Shown here in pieces: positions 24,003 through 32,803 of a stretch of DNA of 34,786 nucleotides (positions are counted from its first letter, which is position 1; each line of letters begins with the position of its first letter). Source of the DNA: an uncultured bacterium (GTDB taxonomy: Bacteria > Fidelibacterota > Marinisomatia > Marinisomatales > UBA1611); contig CAJQGZ010000070.1 of assembly GCA_905478065.1 (NCBI GenBank), positions 1 to 34,786 on the forward strand, given 5' to 3'. A program made the position numbers and the translations under genes. The notes beneath the pieces were generated by a model that was given only the letters and a program-made list of their open reading frames with translations, was not told the origin of the DNA and made no database searches.

Positions 24003-24530
24003 TCAATTTCTTCCAGTTACGCCAGAGGGCTTCAATATTTTCCAATTCTCTAAATCTGAGTCAGATTCAAAGCCAATACCATAGAGTGTGTCTTCATTCA
24101 ATGTCGTAATCATAACAGAATCCAAAGTACTCATTTTTTCATTTTTTGCGTCCCAATAAAGCGTGTCTGTAAACAACGTAATCCCACTATCAGAAATTGC
24201 AACCACGTTACCGATTGCTTTCATATTATTTGTCTTTTGATCTACCTCAGCTTTATAACTATTTAATACCGCAACATGCGTCTGTTTTTTATCAAAAAAG
24301 TCTACTTGAACTTTGTCATCAAGTAAAATATGCTTTTTCTGATTATATTTTTCTAAATGGCCCGAGTTTACTCTGGCTCTTTCAATTGAAGAGTCTGTTA
24401 AAATTATTGTAACACCCCAACTTTCTTGATCTGGAAAATCAGTTCCTTTCTCTAAAAATAAATCAGGCGGTTCAGATGAGCATCCAAACAAAATTAACAA
24501 TGAAACATTTAACCAAATTAGCTTTTTCAT
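24003..24530 (-). CDS. lptC: LptC-family LPS export lipoprotein
   Basis: LptC carries LPS from LptBFG to the periplasmic bridge. This 175-residue version has a lipobox LFGC with C17 as the lipidation site instead of the uncleaved membrane anchor of E. coli, similar to Bacteroidetes LptC. The rest is beta-rich in LptC/LptA (OstA-like) style: HILLDDKVQVDFFD, then MKAIGNVVAISDSGITLFTD and LYWDAKNEKM. It sits between kdsC (3-base gap) and lptB (1-base gap), the position expected of lptC. The family fold rather than strong identity supports the call. Confidence 0.85.
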   Translation of the reverse strand: MKKLIWLNVSLLILFGCSSEPPDLFLEKGTDFPDQESWGVTIILTDSSIERARVNSGHLEKYNQKKHILLDDKVQVDFFDKKQTHVAVLNSYKAEVDQKTNNMKAIGNVVAISDSGITLFTDTLYWDAKNEKMSTLDSVMITTLNEDTLYGIGFESDSDLENWKILKPSGVTGRN

Positions 24531-24533
24531 TAA

Positions 24534-25061
24534 TCAGCTTTTCAGTACTCTTCTTATCATTGCTTCTTTTACTTCTTCTGTTCTATTCTGCTTTTTAATA
24601 ATCCATTCAACCGCTTCTCTAAAAGCACCTTCACCACCTTTAGTCTCAGTTGTGTGCTTCGCTACTTGAATAATATCTGGGGTGGCGTTAGCTACAGCAA
24701 TTGGTAAACCAACTAATTCCATAACCGGTAGATCAACCATATCATCTCCTAAATAGGAGATTTGATCGTCATATAATGAATACTTCTTCTTTAAATCGTT
24801 GTAAGCATGCAACTTGTTTAATCCCCCATTGTAACAGTCATCAATTTTTAATTCTTTTGCTCGAAACTCTGTGGCTGGAGAATAACGAGCAGAAATAATT
24901 GCAATTTTTAAATCTGCTGCCCTAGCATAGGCAACTCCAACCCCATCAAAAACAGAAAATTTTTTAAATTCCATATTATCAGTTCCTCTATAAATAGAGC
25001 CGTCAGTCCAAACGCCATCAATATCAGAAATAATCATTTCAATTTTTTTATAGTCAATCAT
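24534..25061 (-). CDS. kdsC: 3-deoxy-D-manno-octulosonate 8-phosphate phosphatase
   Basis: A C0-type HAD phosphatase that hydrolyses Kdo-8-phosphate to Kdo, the third step of Kdo synthesis. The 175 residues hold the nucleophile D13 and acid D15 in SDIDGVWTDG, motif II around IISARYSP, and the metal-binding YLGDDMVDLPVM. The short C-terminus after IIKKQNR is as expected for KdsC. It follows kdsA by 4 bases and precedes lptC, matching the known kdsC-lptC adjacency. Confidence 0.94.
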   Translation of the reverse strand: MIDYKKIEMIISDIDGVWTDGSIYRGTDNMEFKKFSVFDGVGVAYARAADLKIAIISARYSPATEFRAKELKIDDCYNGGLNKLHAYNDLKKKYSLYDDQISYLGDDMVDLPVMELVGLPIAVANATPDIIQVAKHTTETKGGEGAFREAVEWIIKKQNRTEEVKEAMIRRVLKS

Positions 25062-25065
25062 ATAT

Positions 25066-25881
25066 TTACCTAAGTGAGTTATGAACTTTTTTTAAATCTA
25101 CTAGAAGAGAAGTTAATTGATCTAAAGGCCATTGTGTTGCTGCATCTGATTTAGCCAAATCAACATTATCATGAACTTCCATAAAGACACCATTACACCC
25201 AGCAGCCACTGCAGATTTAGCTAGCGTTGGAATCATATCTCTCATGCCAGATGAATGCCCACCGCTTCCTCCAGGCAATTGTGCACTGTGAGTCGCGTCA
25301 AAAACAACTGGATATCCATAGTTCTGCATAAGGGGAATTGCTCGCATATCAGCAACTAAATTATTATACCCAAACTGAGTACCTCTATCAGTCAGCAATA
25401 TATTTTCTGAGCCCGATTCCTCAACTTTTTTAACAATATGCTTAACATCCCAAGGTGCTAAAAACTGCCCCTTTTTAATATTAACGATCTTCCCAGTTTT
25501 TGCAGCAGCTAAGAGAATATCTGTCTGTCTACTCAAGAAAGCAGGAATTTGAATTATATCTACAACCTCTGCTACTATTTTAGCCTGCTCGGCAGTGTGA
25601 ATATCTGTAAGCACTTTCATTCCGGTTTCTGATTTTACGTCGCTTAAAATTTTCAATCCTTCTTCAATACCAGGACCTCTAAATGATTCAATAGAAGTCC
25701 TGTTTGCTTTGTCAAAAGAGCTTTTAAAAATAATAGGAAGATGTACTTTTCTTGAAATTTCATTTATTGCTGAAGACATTTTTAACGAGTGATCTCGGTT
25801 TTCAATAACACACGGACCAGCGATGATGCCGAGATTGTTATCCCCAAAGACGACTTCACCAACTTTAATTTCTTTTAACAT
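25066..25881 (-). CDS. kdsA: 3-deoxy-8-phosphooctulonate synthase (Kdo-8-P synthase), metal-dependent class
   Basis: Condenses phosphoenolpyruvate with arabinose-5-phosphate to give Kdo-8-phosphate. In its 271 residues are the substrate-binding KSSFDKANRTS (53-63) and FDATHS (194-199). C24 in GPCVIEN, H198, E235 and D246 match the four metal ligands of the Aquifex enzyme with identical spacing (174, 37 and 11 residues). This places it in the metal-dependent class, unlike the E. coli enzyme, which has Asn at the first site. Its ATG directly abuts the pyrG stop codon. Confidence 0.96.
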   Translation of the reverse strand: MLKEIKVGEVVFGDNNLGIIAGPCVIENRDHSLKMSSAINEISRKVHLPIIFKSSFDKANRTSIESFRGPGIEEGLKILSDVKSETGMKVLTDIHTAEQAKIVAEVVDIIQIPAFLSRQTDILLAAAKTGKIVNIKKGQFLAPWDVKHIVKKVEESGSENILLTDRGTQFGYNNLVADMRAIPLMQNYGYPVVFDATHSAQLPGGSGGHSSGMRDMIPTLAKSAVAAGCNGVFMEVHDNVDLAKSDAATQWPLDQLTSLLVDLKKVHNSLR

Positions 25882-27507
25882 TTATTTCCTCTTCGCATTA
25901 TATTTTTTTGACGATTTTATAAATTCTCTGAAAAGGGGATGAGCTTTATTTACACGACTCTTTAATTCTGGGTGAAACTGACCAGCAACAAACCACGGGT
26001 GTTCACTTATCTCAATTGTTTCTACAACCCCTAACTCTTCATTAACTCCAGAGATGATCATTCCAGCTTTTTCAAGCTTTTTTTTGTACCTATTGTTTAC
26101 TTCGAAACGATGCCTATGTCTCTCAGAAACCTTTTTCGATCTATATGCTGAGAATGCTTTTGTCCCAGGTTTAATAGTGCAGTCATACGCTCCAAGTCTC
26201 ATAGTACCACCCTTGATTTTTATCGCTTTTTGTGATTCCATCAAATCAATTACTGGGTGTTTTGTACGTTTGTTAAACTCTGTTGAATTGGCTCCTTTTA
26301 ATCCACACACATTCCTAGCAAAGTCAATAATAGCACATTGCATACCTAAACATATTCCAAAAAAAGGCACATTATTTTCCCTAGCATATTTGGAAGATAA
26401 AATTTTTCCTTCGCTTCCCCTTGCCCCAAAACCAGGTAATATTAAAATACCATCAACATTTTTAAACTCTTTTTTTGCAGTCGTATCATTTGTGATTTTA
26501 TCTGTTTTGACCCATTTAATATTTACTCTTGTATTGTTCTCAACTCCTGCATGGACAAAAGATTCTAAAACACTTTTATAGGAATCAATGAGTTCAGTGT
26601 ATTTACCACACATCGCAATTAAAACCTCTACCTCAGGATTTTTGTAATTGTGTACGAAATTTTTTAACTTAGTTAATTCAGGCTCTTTATCTAATTGTAA
26701 ACGCTCATTAACTAAATGACCCATGTTTTGTTTATGCAATAATAATGGAACCTCATAAATACTACTAACATCTCTACCTTCAAAAACATGGTCTGACCTC
26801 ACATTACAAAATAGAGCGATTTTTTCTCTAACCGATTTATCTATTTTATGATCTGAACGGCACAAAATCATATCTGGCGTAAGTCCAATTTCTCTTAACT
26901 TCATAACTGAGTGTTGAGTTGGCTTTGATTTAAGTTCACCACTAGCTTTAACATATGGTAATAAAGTCACGTGCATTATCAAATGATTTTCACGTCCAAC
27001 ATTTAAGGACAACTGTCGAATTGCTTCCATAAAAGGCAAGCTTTCTATGTCTCCAACAGTACCCCCGACTTCACAAATTACGACATCGTATTTCTTTGGT
27101 TTATTTACACTCTTTATTCTTTTTATGATTTCATCGGTTACATGAGGAATTACTTGAACAGTCTGACCGAGATACTCGCCTTTTCGTTCTTTGTCTAGCA
27201 CTGTGCTGTATATCTGGCCTGCTGTTGCATTATTGTTTTTTGTCATGCTTATATCTATGAAACGTTCATAGTGACCTAAATCAAGATCTGTTTCAGAACC
27301 ATCATCTAAAACAAATACTTCGCCATGCTGATAAGGATTCATTGTCCCGGGATCAACATTTAAATATGGATCCAATTTCAAAATTGTAACTCTTAGACCT
27401 GAGTTTTTTAATATGTAGCCAATAGATGAGGCCGCAATACCCTTGCCCAAGCCAGACATAACTCCGCCAAGTACAAATATATATTTAGTGGGATTTTTTG
27501 AAGACAT
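25882..27507 (-). CDS. pyrG: CTP synthase
   Basis: Makes CTP from UTP, ATP and glutamine. The 541 residues comprise an N-terminal synthetase domain (GGVMSGLGKGIAASSIG at 14-30) and a C-terminal class I glutamine amidotransferase domain with C386 (FGICLGMQ), H512 and E514 (FHPEL). The length is normal. Its place between kdsB and kdsA makes metabolic sense: KdsB consumes CTP to activate Kdo. A ribosome-binding AGGAT lies before the ATG, and a 13-base gap separates it from kdsB. Confidence 0.97.
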   Translation of the reverse strand: MSSKNPTKYIFVLGGVMSGLGKGIAASSIGYILKNSGLRVTILKLDPYLNVDPGTMNPYQHGEVFVLDDGSETDLDLGHYERFIDISMTKNNNATAGQIYSTVLDKERKGEYLGQTVQVIPHVTDEIIKRIKSVNKPKKYDVVICEVGGTVGDIESLPFMEAIRQLSLNVGRENHLIMHVTLLPYVKASGELKSKPTQHSVMKLREIGLTPDMILCRSDHKIDKSVREKIALFCNVRSDHVFEGRDVSSIYEVPLLLHKQNMGHLVNERLQLDKEPELTKLKNFVHNYKNPEVEVLIAMCGKYTELIDSYKSVLESFVHAGVENNTRVNIKWVKTDKITNDTTAKKEFKNVDGILILPGFGARGSEGKILSSKYARENNVPFFGICLGMQCAIIDFARNVCGLKGANSTEFNKRTKHPVIDLMESQKAIKIKGGTMRLGAYDCTIKPGTKAFSAYRSKKVSERHRHRFEVNNRYKKKLEKAGMIISGVNEELGVVETIEISEHPWFVAGQFHPELKSRVNKAHPLFREFIKSSKKYNAKRK

Positions 27508-27520
27508 TATAAATATCCTA

Positions 27521-28240
27521 TTAATTAATTTTTTCTTTATTCAACTTAGCAATCACATAATCTAGATCTTGAGGGGTATCAACTGCATGTTGCTCTGAAT
27601 TTGTTATTAGTGCCTTAATTTCTATATCATTATCTAACGCTCGGAACTGTTCAAGTGAATATTTAATTTCATTTTTTGAGACCGGCATTGAAGCAAATTC
27701 AAAAAGAGTTTCTCTTTGAAAACCATAAAAGCCTATGTGCCTAAAAACGCCACCAATATCTGAGTCATAAATGTCGCGCTTAAAATCATATGCATTTTGA
27801 TGTTCATCTAAAAAGGCTTTCACTATGTTTCTATCTAGATAATCTCTAATACCTATATTGCGACTTACTACCGTAGCCATTGTTACTGTAGGGTCATCAA
27901 ATAGTTTTATAAGCCCATCAATTAAGCGAGGATTCAACAATGGTTCATCACCCTGAATATTGATAACTACTTCAGCCTCATCTATCTCTTTTATAACTTG
28001 AGAAACCCGATCTGTTCCACTTGAATGCTTCTCACTAGTCATGACTAGTTCAAAATCAAAATCAGACAAAGCTTGCTTCGTTTCTTCAGAATCTATTGCC
28101 ACGATAACCTTATCTAAAAGCTTTGATTGCTTAGCTCTTTCTGCAACATGCGCAATCATAGGTTTACCATTAATATCCACTAATATTTTTTTAGGAAACC
28201 TCTTCGAACCAATTCTTGCTGGGATAACGCCTACTACCAT
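27521..28240 (-). CDS. kdsB: 3-deoxy-manno-octulosonate cytidylyltransferase (KdsB-like)
   Basis: Transfers CMP from CTP to Kdo, giving CMP-Kdo for LPS core assembly. The 239 residues show the nucleotide-binding start IPARIGSKRFPKK (6-18), INIQGDEP (93-100), HIGFYGF (168-174), SLEQFRAL (195-202) and VDTPQDLDYV near the end. The sugar-side motif, usually YFSRSPIP, is changed here to DFKRDIYD (152-159). That raises the possibility of an altered sugar substrate such as 8-amino-Kdo or another ulosonic acid. Neighbouring kdsA and kdsC support Kdo chemistry. It is the first gene of the twelve-gene run; its promoter should lie in 28241-28370. Confidence 0.88.
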   Translation of the reverse strand: MVVGVIPARIGSKRFPKKILVDINGKPMIAHVAERAKQSKLLDKVIVAIDSEETKQALSDFDFELVMTSEKHSSGTDRVSQVIKEIDEAEVVINIQGDEPLLNPRLIDGLIKLFDDPTVTMATVVSRNIGIRDYLDRNIVKAFLDEHQNAYDFKRDIYDSDIGGVFRHIGFYGFQRETLFEFASMPVSKNEIKYSLEQFRALDNDIEIKALITNSEQHAVDTPQDLDYVIAKLNKEKIN

Positions 28241-28321
28241 TATTTCATAATAAAATTAAATTTATAAATCATCATTATTGCTCTCGTATAGTAGGTGACT
28301 GCGTTTATATGTAATGAATTA

Positions 28322-28349
28322 GGCATAGTTTTTGTTGTGAAACTTAGCC
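28322..28349. other. Imperfect stem-loop between two - strand transcription units
   Basis: The sequence GGC-(TA)-AGTTT ... AAACT-(AT)-GCC on the - strand forms a hairpin with a 2x2 internal loop. It lies 21 bases after the stop of the second FtsX permease and about 80 bases before kdsB. A T-rich run follows it only on the + strand (TTCCTTTTTG), so it is a weak terminator candidate for the efflux operon, or merely a fold. The rest of 28241-28370 holds no other feature I can support, apart from the kdsB promoter that must be there. Confidence 0.3.
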
Positions 28350-28370
28350 TTCCTTTTTGTAAAAGAAAAT

Positions 28371-29627
28371 TTATTCGAAGCGGAGTGATTCAATTGGATC
28401 AAGCTGGGCCGCTTTCCAGGCTGGGTATATACCAAAACCAATCCCAATAATTGAACAAACTAAAAGTCCAATAACAGCCCAATCCATCGGTATTACAGCA
28501 GGTATATTAAAAACAAAAGAAACAATATTCCCTGCGCCTATGCCAAATATAATACCAGCAATTCCACCAAATTCACTCAAAAAAACAGCCTCCATTAAAA
28601 ACTGCGTCAAGATATCTTGCTTTGTTGCTCCAATCGCTTTTCTTATCCCAATTTCTTTAATTCTCTCCGTAACAGAAACCAGCATTATATTCATGATTCC
28701 AATTCCAGCCACAATCAGTGCAATTACACTTACCATTAGCGCAAAAAGCTTTATTCCGTTAGTAAACCCTGAAAGAGTTTCAATCATTTCATCACTTGTC
28801 ACAATCTCAAAATCATTTTCATCTCCCGGGCTTACTTTCCGTATTGATCGCATAATTCCAATCACTTCTTGTCTTGTTTTTTCATATTCTAATTCAGAAC
28901 GAGCCTCTACATTTATACTTAAGGATGTCCACTTATTTGAAAACTTTTGTAAAAAATTTGTAATTGGAATAGCAATATAGTTATCTTGACTTTGACCGAA
29001 TGCTTCTCCTTTCCTTTCAGCAATACCAATAACATGATAATCCAATCCATTTAGTTGTATTTTTTTTGAAAGCGGATTTTCAAAAGGAAAAAGTCTATCT
29101 ACAACATCCATTCCTAAGATGCATACGTTCCTTGCATATCTCACATCGTCTGGGGCAATGTTTCTTCCCTCAGAAATAAAAGTATTAACCATCCTTATAC
29201 TGCCTTCATCGCCACCAAATAATTCTATATAATTTTTAACTATTTTATCCTTGTATTTGACATTCCTTATTGACTGACCCTCATTAACACTGATAAGAAC
29301 AGGAAGCTTAGCTTTTTGTTTTAATTTTTTGTATTGGCTAAAGTCTATATTTTTTCTGTTTCTATAGTTTTTTGTTCGCCTCCCAATTTGTATTGCCGGG
29401 AATTTTTGAATTACAAATGTATTTGCTGCAAAAACATTAAGACCAGAAGCAACTGATGATTCTAATGTCCTTATTGCAGTCATCACTCCAATTACTGAAA
29501 AGACACCAATACTTATTCCTATCAAAGTCAGGGACGATCTAAGCTTGTTTTGTCTAATTGCATCAATAGCCATATAAAAACTTTCACGGAGGATATTTTT
29601 TAAGCTTCTTGAAAGCACTTTATTCAT
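28371..29627 (-). CDS. MacB-type ABC transporter permease (second of two)
   Basis: A 418-residue FtsX/MacB-family permease with four transmembrane segments: one near the N-terminus (about 33-55) and three after about residue 290. Between them lies a large periplasmic MacB-PCD domain. The family signature [28 protein letters not shown] is present in the C-terminal third (cited here by its key residues MNIM, ER, EIG and RKAIGAT), and the protein ends in LDPIESLRFE. It starts with ATG 8 bases inside the preceding permease. The two probably pair as a heterodimer driven by the ATPase encoded two genes upstream. Mechanotransmission from cytosolic ATP hydrolysis to the periplasm is the known MacB/LolCDE mechanism. 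Confidence 0.87.
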   Translation of the reverse strand: MNKVLSRSLKNILRESFYMAIDAIRQNKLRSSLTLIGISIGVFSVIGVMTAIRTLESSVASGLNVFAANTFVIQKFPAIQIGRRTKNYRNRKNIDFSQYKKLKQKAKLPVLISVNEGQSIRNVKYKDKIVKNYIELFGGDEGSIRMVNTFISEGRNIAPDDVRYARNVCILGMDVVDRLFPFENPLSKKIQLNGLDYHVIGIAERKGEAFGQSQDNYIAIPITNFLQKFSNKWTSLSINVEARSELEYEKTRQEVIGIMRSIRKVSPGDENDFEIVTSDEMIETLSGFTNGIKLFALMVSVIALIVAGIGIMNIMLVSVTERIKEIGIRKAIGATKQDILTQFLMEAVFLSEFGGIAGIIFGIGAGNIVSFVFNIPAVIPMDWAVIGLLVCSIIGIGFGIYPAWKAAQLDPIESLRFE

Positions 29628-30831
29628 ACCTCAAAGCATCTATTGGGTCAAGTTTTGAAGCTTTATATGCGGGGATTATTCCAGAGAGTATTCCAACCAA
29701 CATACTAATAAAAATTGAAAACAGTGAAAGTCCTAAGGGCAAAGTCGATGGAAAAACTTGATTAATAAATAAACTAATTATGTAAGCTAATAACAGTCCA
29801 ATTAGCCCTGCAAAAAAACATATTGTAACTGCCTCCATAAGAAACTGACTTAAAATCATGCCATTTGTTGCTCCAATTGCTTTTCGAACTCCAATCTCTC
29901 GTGTCCTTTCTTTTACCGTAACAAACATAATATTCATTATTCCAATGCCCCCAACTATAAGAGACAATAATGTGATAAAATATCCCGTGCCCCCTATGGC
30001 AAGTTTTAATTTGTTGTACTGCGCCTCGAATGCTTTTGTTTTATTGATGGCAAAGTCACTTTTTTCACTTGGTTTAAGTCCGCGTATTTGCCTCATGATA
30101 CCAGTAATTTCATCATGACCATCCTCAATTTTTTGTTCAGGAACTTTTACACTTAGACGCATCCAACCGCGTTTCGAAAAAATCCTATTATAAGCCCCCA
30201 AAGGAAGGATGGCTTGATTATCAACACTAAATAAACCCAAGAACTTTCCTTGTTTTTCTAGTACACCAATAACTCTGAATTTTATATTATCAATTTTTAT
30301 ATATTTACCTATCGGGTTATCAGAGCCAAAAAAAGCTTCTTTTAAACCATATCCAATAATTGTAACCCTAGAACCATTTCTGTCCTCGCTTAAAGAAAAA
30401 AATCGCCCTAAATCCAAATCAGTACTAATTGTTTCCATGTACTCTTCATTGGTCCCAAATATTTCCGTTCGCGTCTCTTTATCTGCATATGATAAAGATG
30501 CTGTTCGCTGCATTACCGGCGACACCGCTAGAGCGTACTTCGATAAATTTTTAATTTTATCTACATATTCTGACCTCATCCTTGGCCTGTTCTTTACTTC
30601 CCACCATTCCATATCACTAAACCACTCATAGCGACTGACATATAAAACATCTTTACCAAGCCACGACATGCTGCTCTCAAATGAACGGTCTAACCCAGAA
30701 ATGAGTGTGCCCATTAAAGTTACAGATAGAACGCCAATTATTATGCCTAGTGCCGTTAGTAACGATTTCGTTTTATTTGCAAAAACAGCAACCAATGAAA
30801 TCTTTAAGTTTTCATAGAATAAAGAAATCAA
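29620..30831 (-). CDS. MacB-type ABC transporter permease (first of two)
   Basis: A 403-residue FtsX/MacB-family permease with the same layout as its downstream neighbour: an N-terminal transmembrane helix (about 23-45), a periplasmic domain, three C-terminal helices, the motif [15 protein letters not shown] with RKAIGAT, and a terminal [10 protein letters not shown]. The two are clearly related but diverged, which suggests an old duplication. The start codon is TTG at 30831, overlapping the ATPase stop as TTGA. Confidence 0.87.
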   Translation of the reverse strand: MISLFYENLKISLVAVFANKTKSLLTALGIIIGVLSVTLMGTLISGLDRSFESSMSWLGKDVLYVSRYEWFSDMEWWEVKNRPRMRSEYVDKIKNLSKYALAVSPVMQRTASLSYADKETRTEIFGTNEEYMETISTDLDLGRFFSLSEDRNGSRVTIIGYGLKEAFFGSDNPIGKYIKIDNIKFRVIGVLEKQGKFLGLFSVDNQAILPLGAYNRIFSKRGWMRLSVKVPEQKIEDGHDEITGIMRQIRGLKPSEKSDFAINKTKAFEAQYNKLKLAIGGTGYFITLLSLIVGGIGIMNIMFVTVKERTREIGVRKAIGATNGMILSQFLMEAVTICFFAGLIGLLLAYIISLFINQVFPSTLPLGLSLFSIFISMLVGILSGIIPAYKASKLDPIDALRYE

Positions 30832-31517
30832 TTTTTTACAACTATTTCATCTTTGACAATTTTTCCATCTAATAAACGCACTATGCGATTAGAGTATTTC
30901 GCAATATCATCTTCATGCGTTACTAAGATTATTGTATTCCCGTTCCTATGCAATTCATCAAAAATTTTCATTATTTCATGTCCACTTTTCGAATCAAGGT
31001 TACCAGTTGGCTCATCAGCAAGAATGATGGAAGGATTATTGACAAGTGCCCTAGCAATTGCCACCCGTTGTCTCTGCCCTCCAGATAATTCATTCGGGCG
31101 ATGGTGCATTCTGTCTTCAAGACCAACGCTGATTAAGGCATCAGAAGCCATTTTTAATCTTTTTTCTTTTTTTATATTTGCGTAAACAAGCGGAATCTCG
31201 ACATTGTGTAAAGCACTGGCTTTTGGTAGGAGGTTAAAAGTCTGAAATACAAATCCAATTTTACGATTTCTTATTGAAGCTAACTGGCCATCATCCATAA
31301 TGTGTACTTTTTCACCTTCAAACTCATATAACCCCGAACTAGGAGAATCCAGACAGCCAATCATATTCATCATTGTAGATTTTCCAGACCCAGACGGACC
31401 CATTATTGCCATGTATTCATTATTGTTAATTTTTAGATCAACACCATCGAGTGCTCGAACTTCTTCACCCCCTACATTGTAAATCTTGTAAATATCTTTT
31501 AACCCGATTAATTTCAT
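30828..31517 (-). CDS. ABC transporter ATP-binding protein (MacB/LolD type)
   Basis: A 229-residue ATPase with Walker [10 protein letters not shown], the Q-loop [10 protein letters not shown], signature [16 protein letters not shown], Walker [13 protein letters not shown] and the switch VTHE. The [10 protein letters not shown] and FNLLP segments are typical of the MacB/LolD/FtsE group that works with FtsX-like permeases. In E. coli MacB the ATPase and permease are one chain; here they are separate, with two permeases. It follows the adaptor gene by 38 bases. Confidence 0.92.
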   Translation of the reverse strand: MKLIGLKDIYKIYNVGGEEVRALDGVDLKINNNEYMAIMGPSGSGKSTMMNMIGCLDSPSSGLYEFEGEKVHIMDDGQLASIRNRKIGFVFQTFNLLPKASALHNVEIPLVYANIKKEKRLKMASDALISVGLEDRMHHRPNELSGGQRQRVAIARALVNNPSIILADEPTGNLDSKSGHEIMKIFDELHRNGNTIILVTHEDDIAKYSNRIVRLLDGKIVKDEIVVKN

Positions 31518-31555
31518 TACGTATAAACTTTTTATAGGAACTCTAAACTTGTCAA

Positions 31556-32803
31556 TTAATTTGATGGTAAATCTTGTTTAAATGATACTTTCATACCATG
31601 TTGTAGCTCTTTGCTCAATACCCTATACCTACCCGTAACAATTAAATTCCCACTTGCTACACCAGACTGAACAGAATAATAATCTTCACTAGAAAGACCG
31701 ACGTCAACAGGTTTTACTACTGCATACTTTTCACCATTAGATACTTTTTCCCCATCAAATACATCTACTAGAATAAATACAACATCGATGCTTTCTTCAA
31801 TGCTAGAGTACTCTTCATCATCCCAGTCTCTTTCCTCCTGATTACCGTGTTTAAGATCTTCAAAATTTTTAGGTCTTGAAACGAGAGATTGAATAGGAAC
31901 AGAAATCGTATTTTTAATTGTTTGAGAAATAATGTTTACCGTACTGCTCATCCCTGGCCTAATTTTTTCAGGTGGATTTAAAATTTTGACCTTTACTTTA
32001 AAGTTTGTTACTTGTTGCTGACCACCCATATTTAAATTTTGCGCTGTATGAGCAATTTCACTTACCAGTCCATAAAAAAGAGTATCTGGAAAAGCATCAA
32101 TTTCAATTTCAGTTGTATCGCCTACATCTATCGTAACAACATCATTTTCATTTACATCAACCAGCACCTCCATATAACTAAGGTCTGCTATTGTCATTAG
32201 GACTCCAGGGTTAAACATACCACCTAGGGCCATTTCACCTTCTTCTTTTGAGAGACTTGTAACTATACCATATTTAGGTGCTACTAATTTTGTCTTAGAA
32301 AGTTCGTCTTCTCTCGAAAGCAAAGCTGCTCTAGCCTGCTCTACTTGGCTAGAAGCCAACTCATATGATGCTTCAATTTGCTCGAGTTCCTGCTTTGAAA
32401 TCAGTTTTTGGCTAAATAAAGTTTTAGTTCTATCTAGTTGTGATTTAATATTTTTTAAATTTGCTTTTGCAGATCTAACCTGAGATAAAGCTTGGTCATA
32501 AGCAGCTTGATATTGTTTTTTATCAATACTAATAAGATGTTGTCCTGGTTTTACAGTATCTCCCTCGAGTACTGTAATATTTGTGATCCATCCTGAAACC
32601 ATTGAAGTAATTTGAACTTCTTCTTCTGGCTGAATGGTTCCACTCGCATTCACCTTATGAACGATATCTCGTTTTTCAACTAATTCTGCTGTAACAGTAG
32701 GCAAGTCATCGGATTTATAATATTTTAAATAAAAGCCAATGCTTAGGAGGCAAGTTGCCACTAATGACACCCAAACAGTTTTTTTCTTTATTACTTCTAA
32801 CAT
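31556..32803 (-). CDS. MacA-like periplasmic adaptor (membrane fusion protein)
   Basis: A 415-residue HlyD/RND-type adaptor bridging the ABC transporter to TolC. It has an N-terminal membrane anchor (about 10-27), a lipoyl half-motif ([18 protein letters not shown]), a long alpha-hairpin (about 90-170: [18 protein letters not shown] and [15 protein letters not shown]), the second lipoyl half, a beta-barrel and a membrane-proximal domain. An acidic insertion of about 30 residues (about 315-345, [16 protein letters not shown]) interrupts the C-terminal part and is unusual. The ATG shares one base with the tolC stop (TAATG). Confidence 0.9.
   Translation of the reverse strand: MLEVIKKKTVWVSLVATCLLSIGFYLKYYKSDDLPTVTAELVEKRDIVHKVNASGTIQPEEEVQITSMVSGWITNITVLEGDTVKPGQHLISIDKKQYQAAYDQALSQVRSAKANLKNIKSQLDRTKTLFSQKLISKQELEQIEASYELASSQVEQARAALLSREDELSKTKLVAPKYGIVTSLSKEEGEMALGGMFNPGVLMTIADLSYMEVLVDVNENDVVTIDVGDTTEIEIDAFPDTLFYGLVSEIAHTAQNLNMGGQQQVTNFKVKVKILNPPEKIRPGMSSTVNIISQTIKNTISVPIQSLVSRPKNFEDLKHGNQEERDWDDEEYSSIEESIDVVFILVDVFDGEKVSNGEKYAVVKPVDVGLSSEDYYSVQSGVASGNLIVTGRYRVLSKELQHGMKVSFKQDLPSN

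Noticed and set aside
26054-26581. A + strand open frame of 175 codons opposite pyrG
   Set aside because: It lies entirely antisense to a clear CTP synthase domain and has no recognisable motif.
28540-28980. A + strand open frame of 146 codons opposite the second FtsX permease
   Set aside because: Antisense to conserved transmembrane segments; its hydrophobic, Ile/Ser-rich composition is what a complement of such sequence gives.
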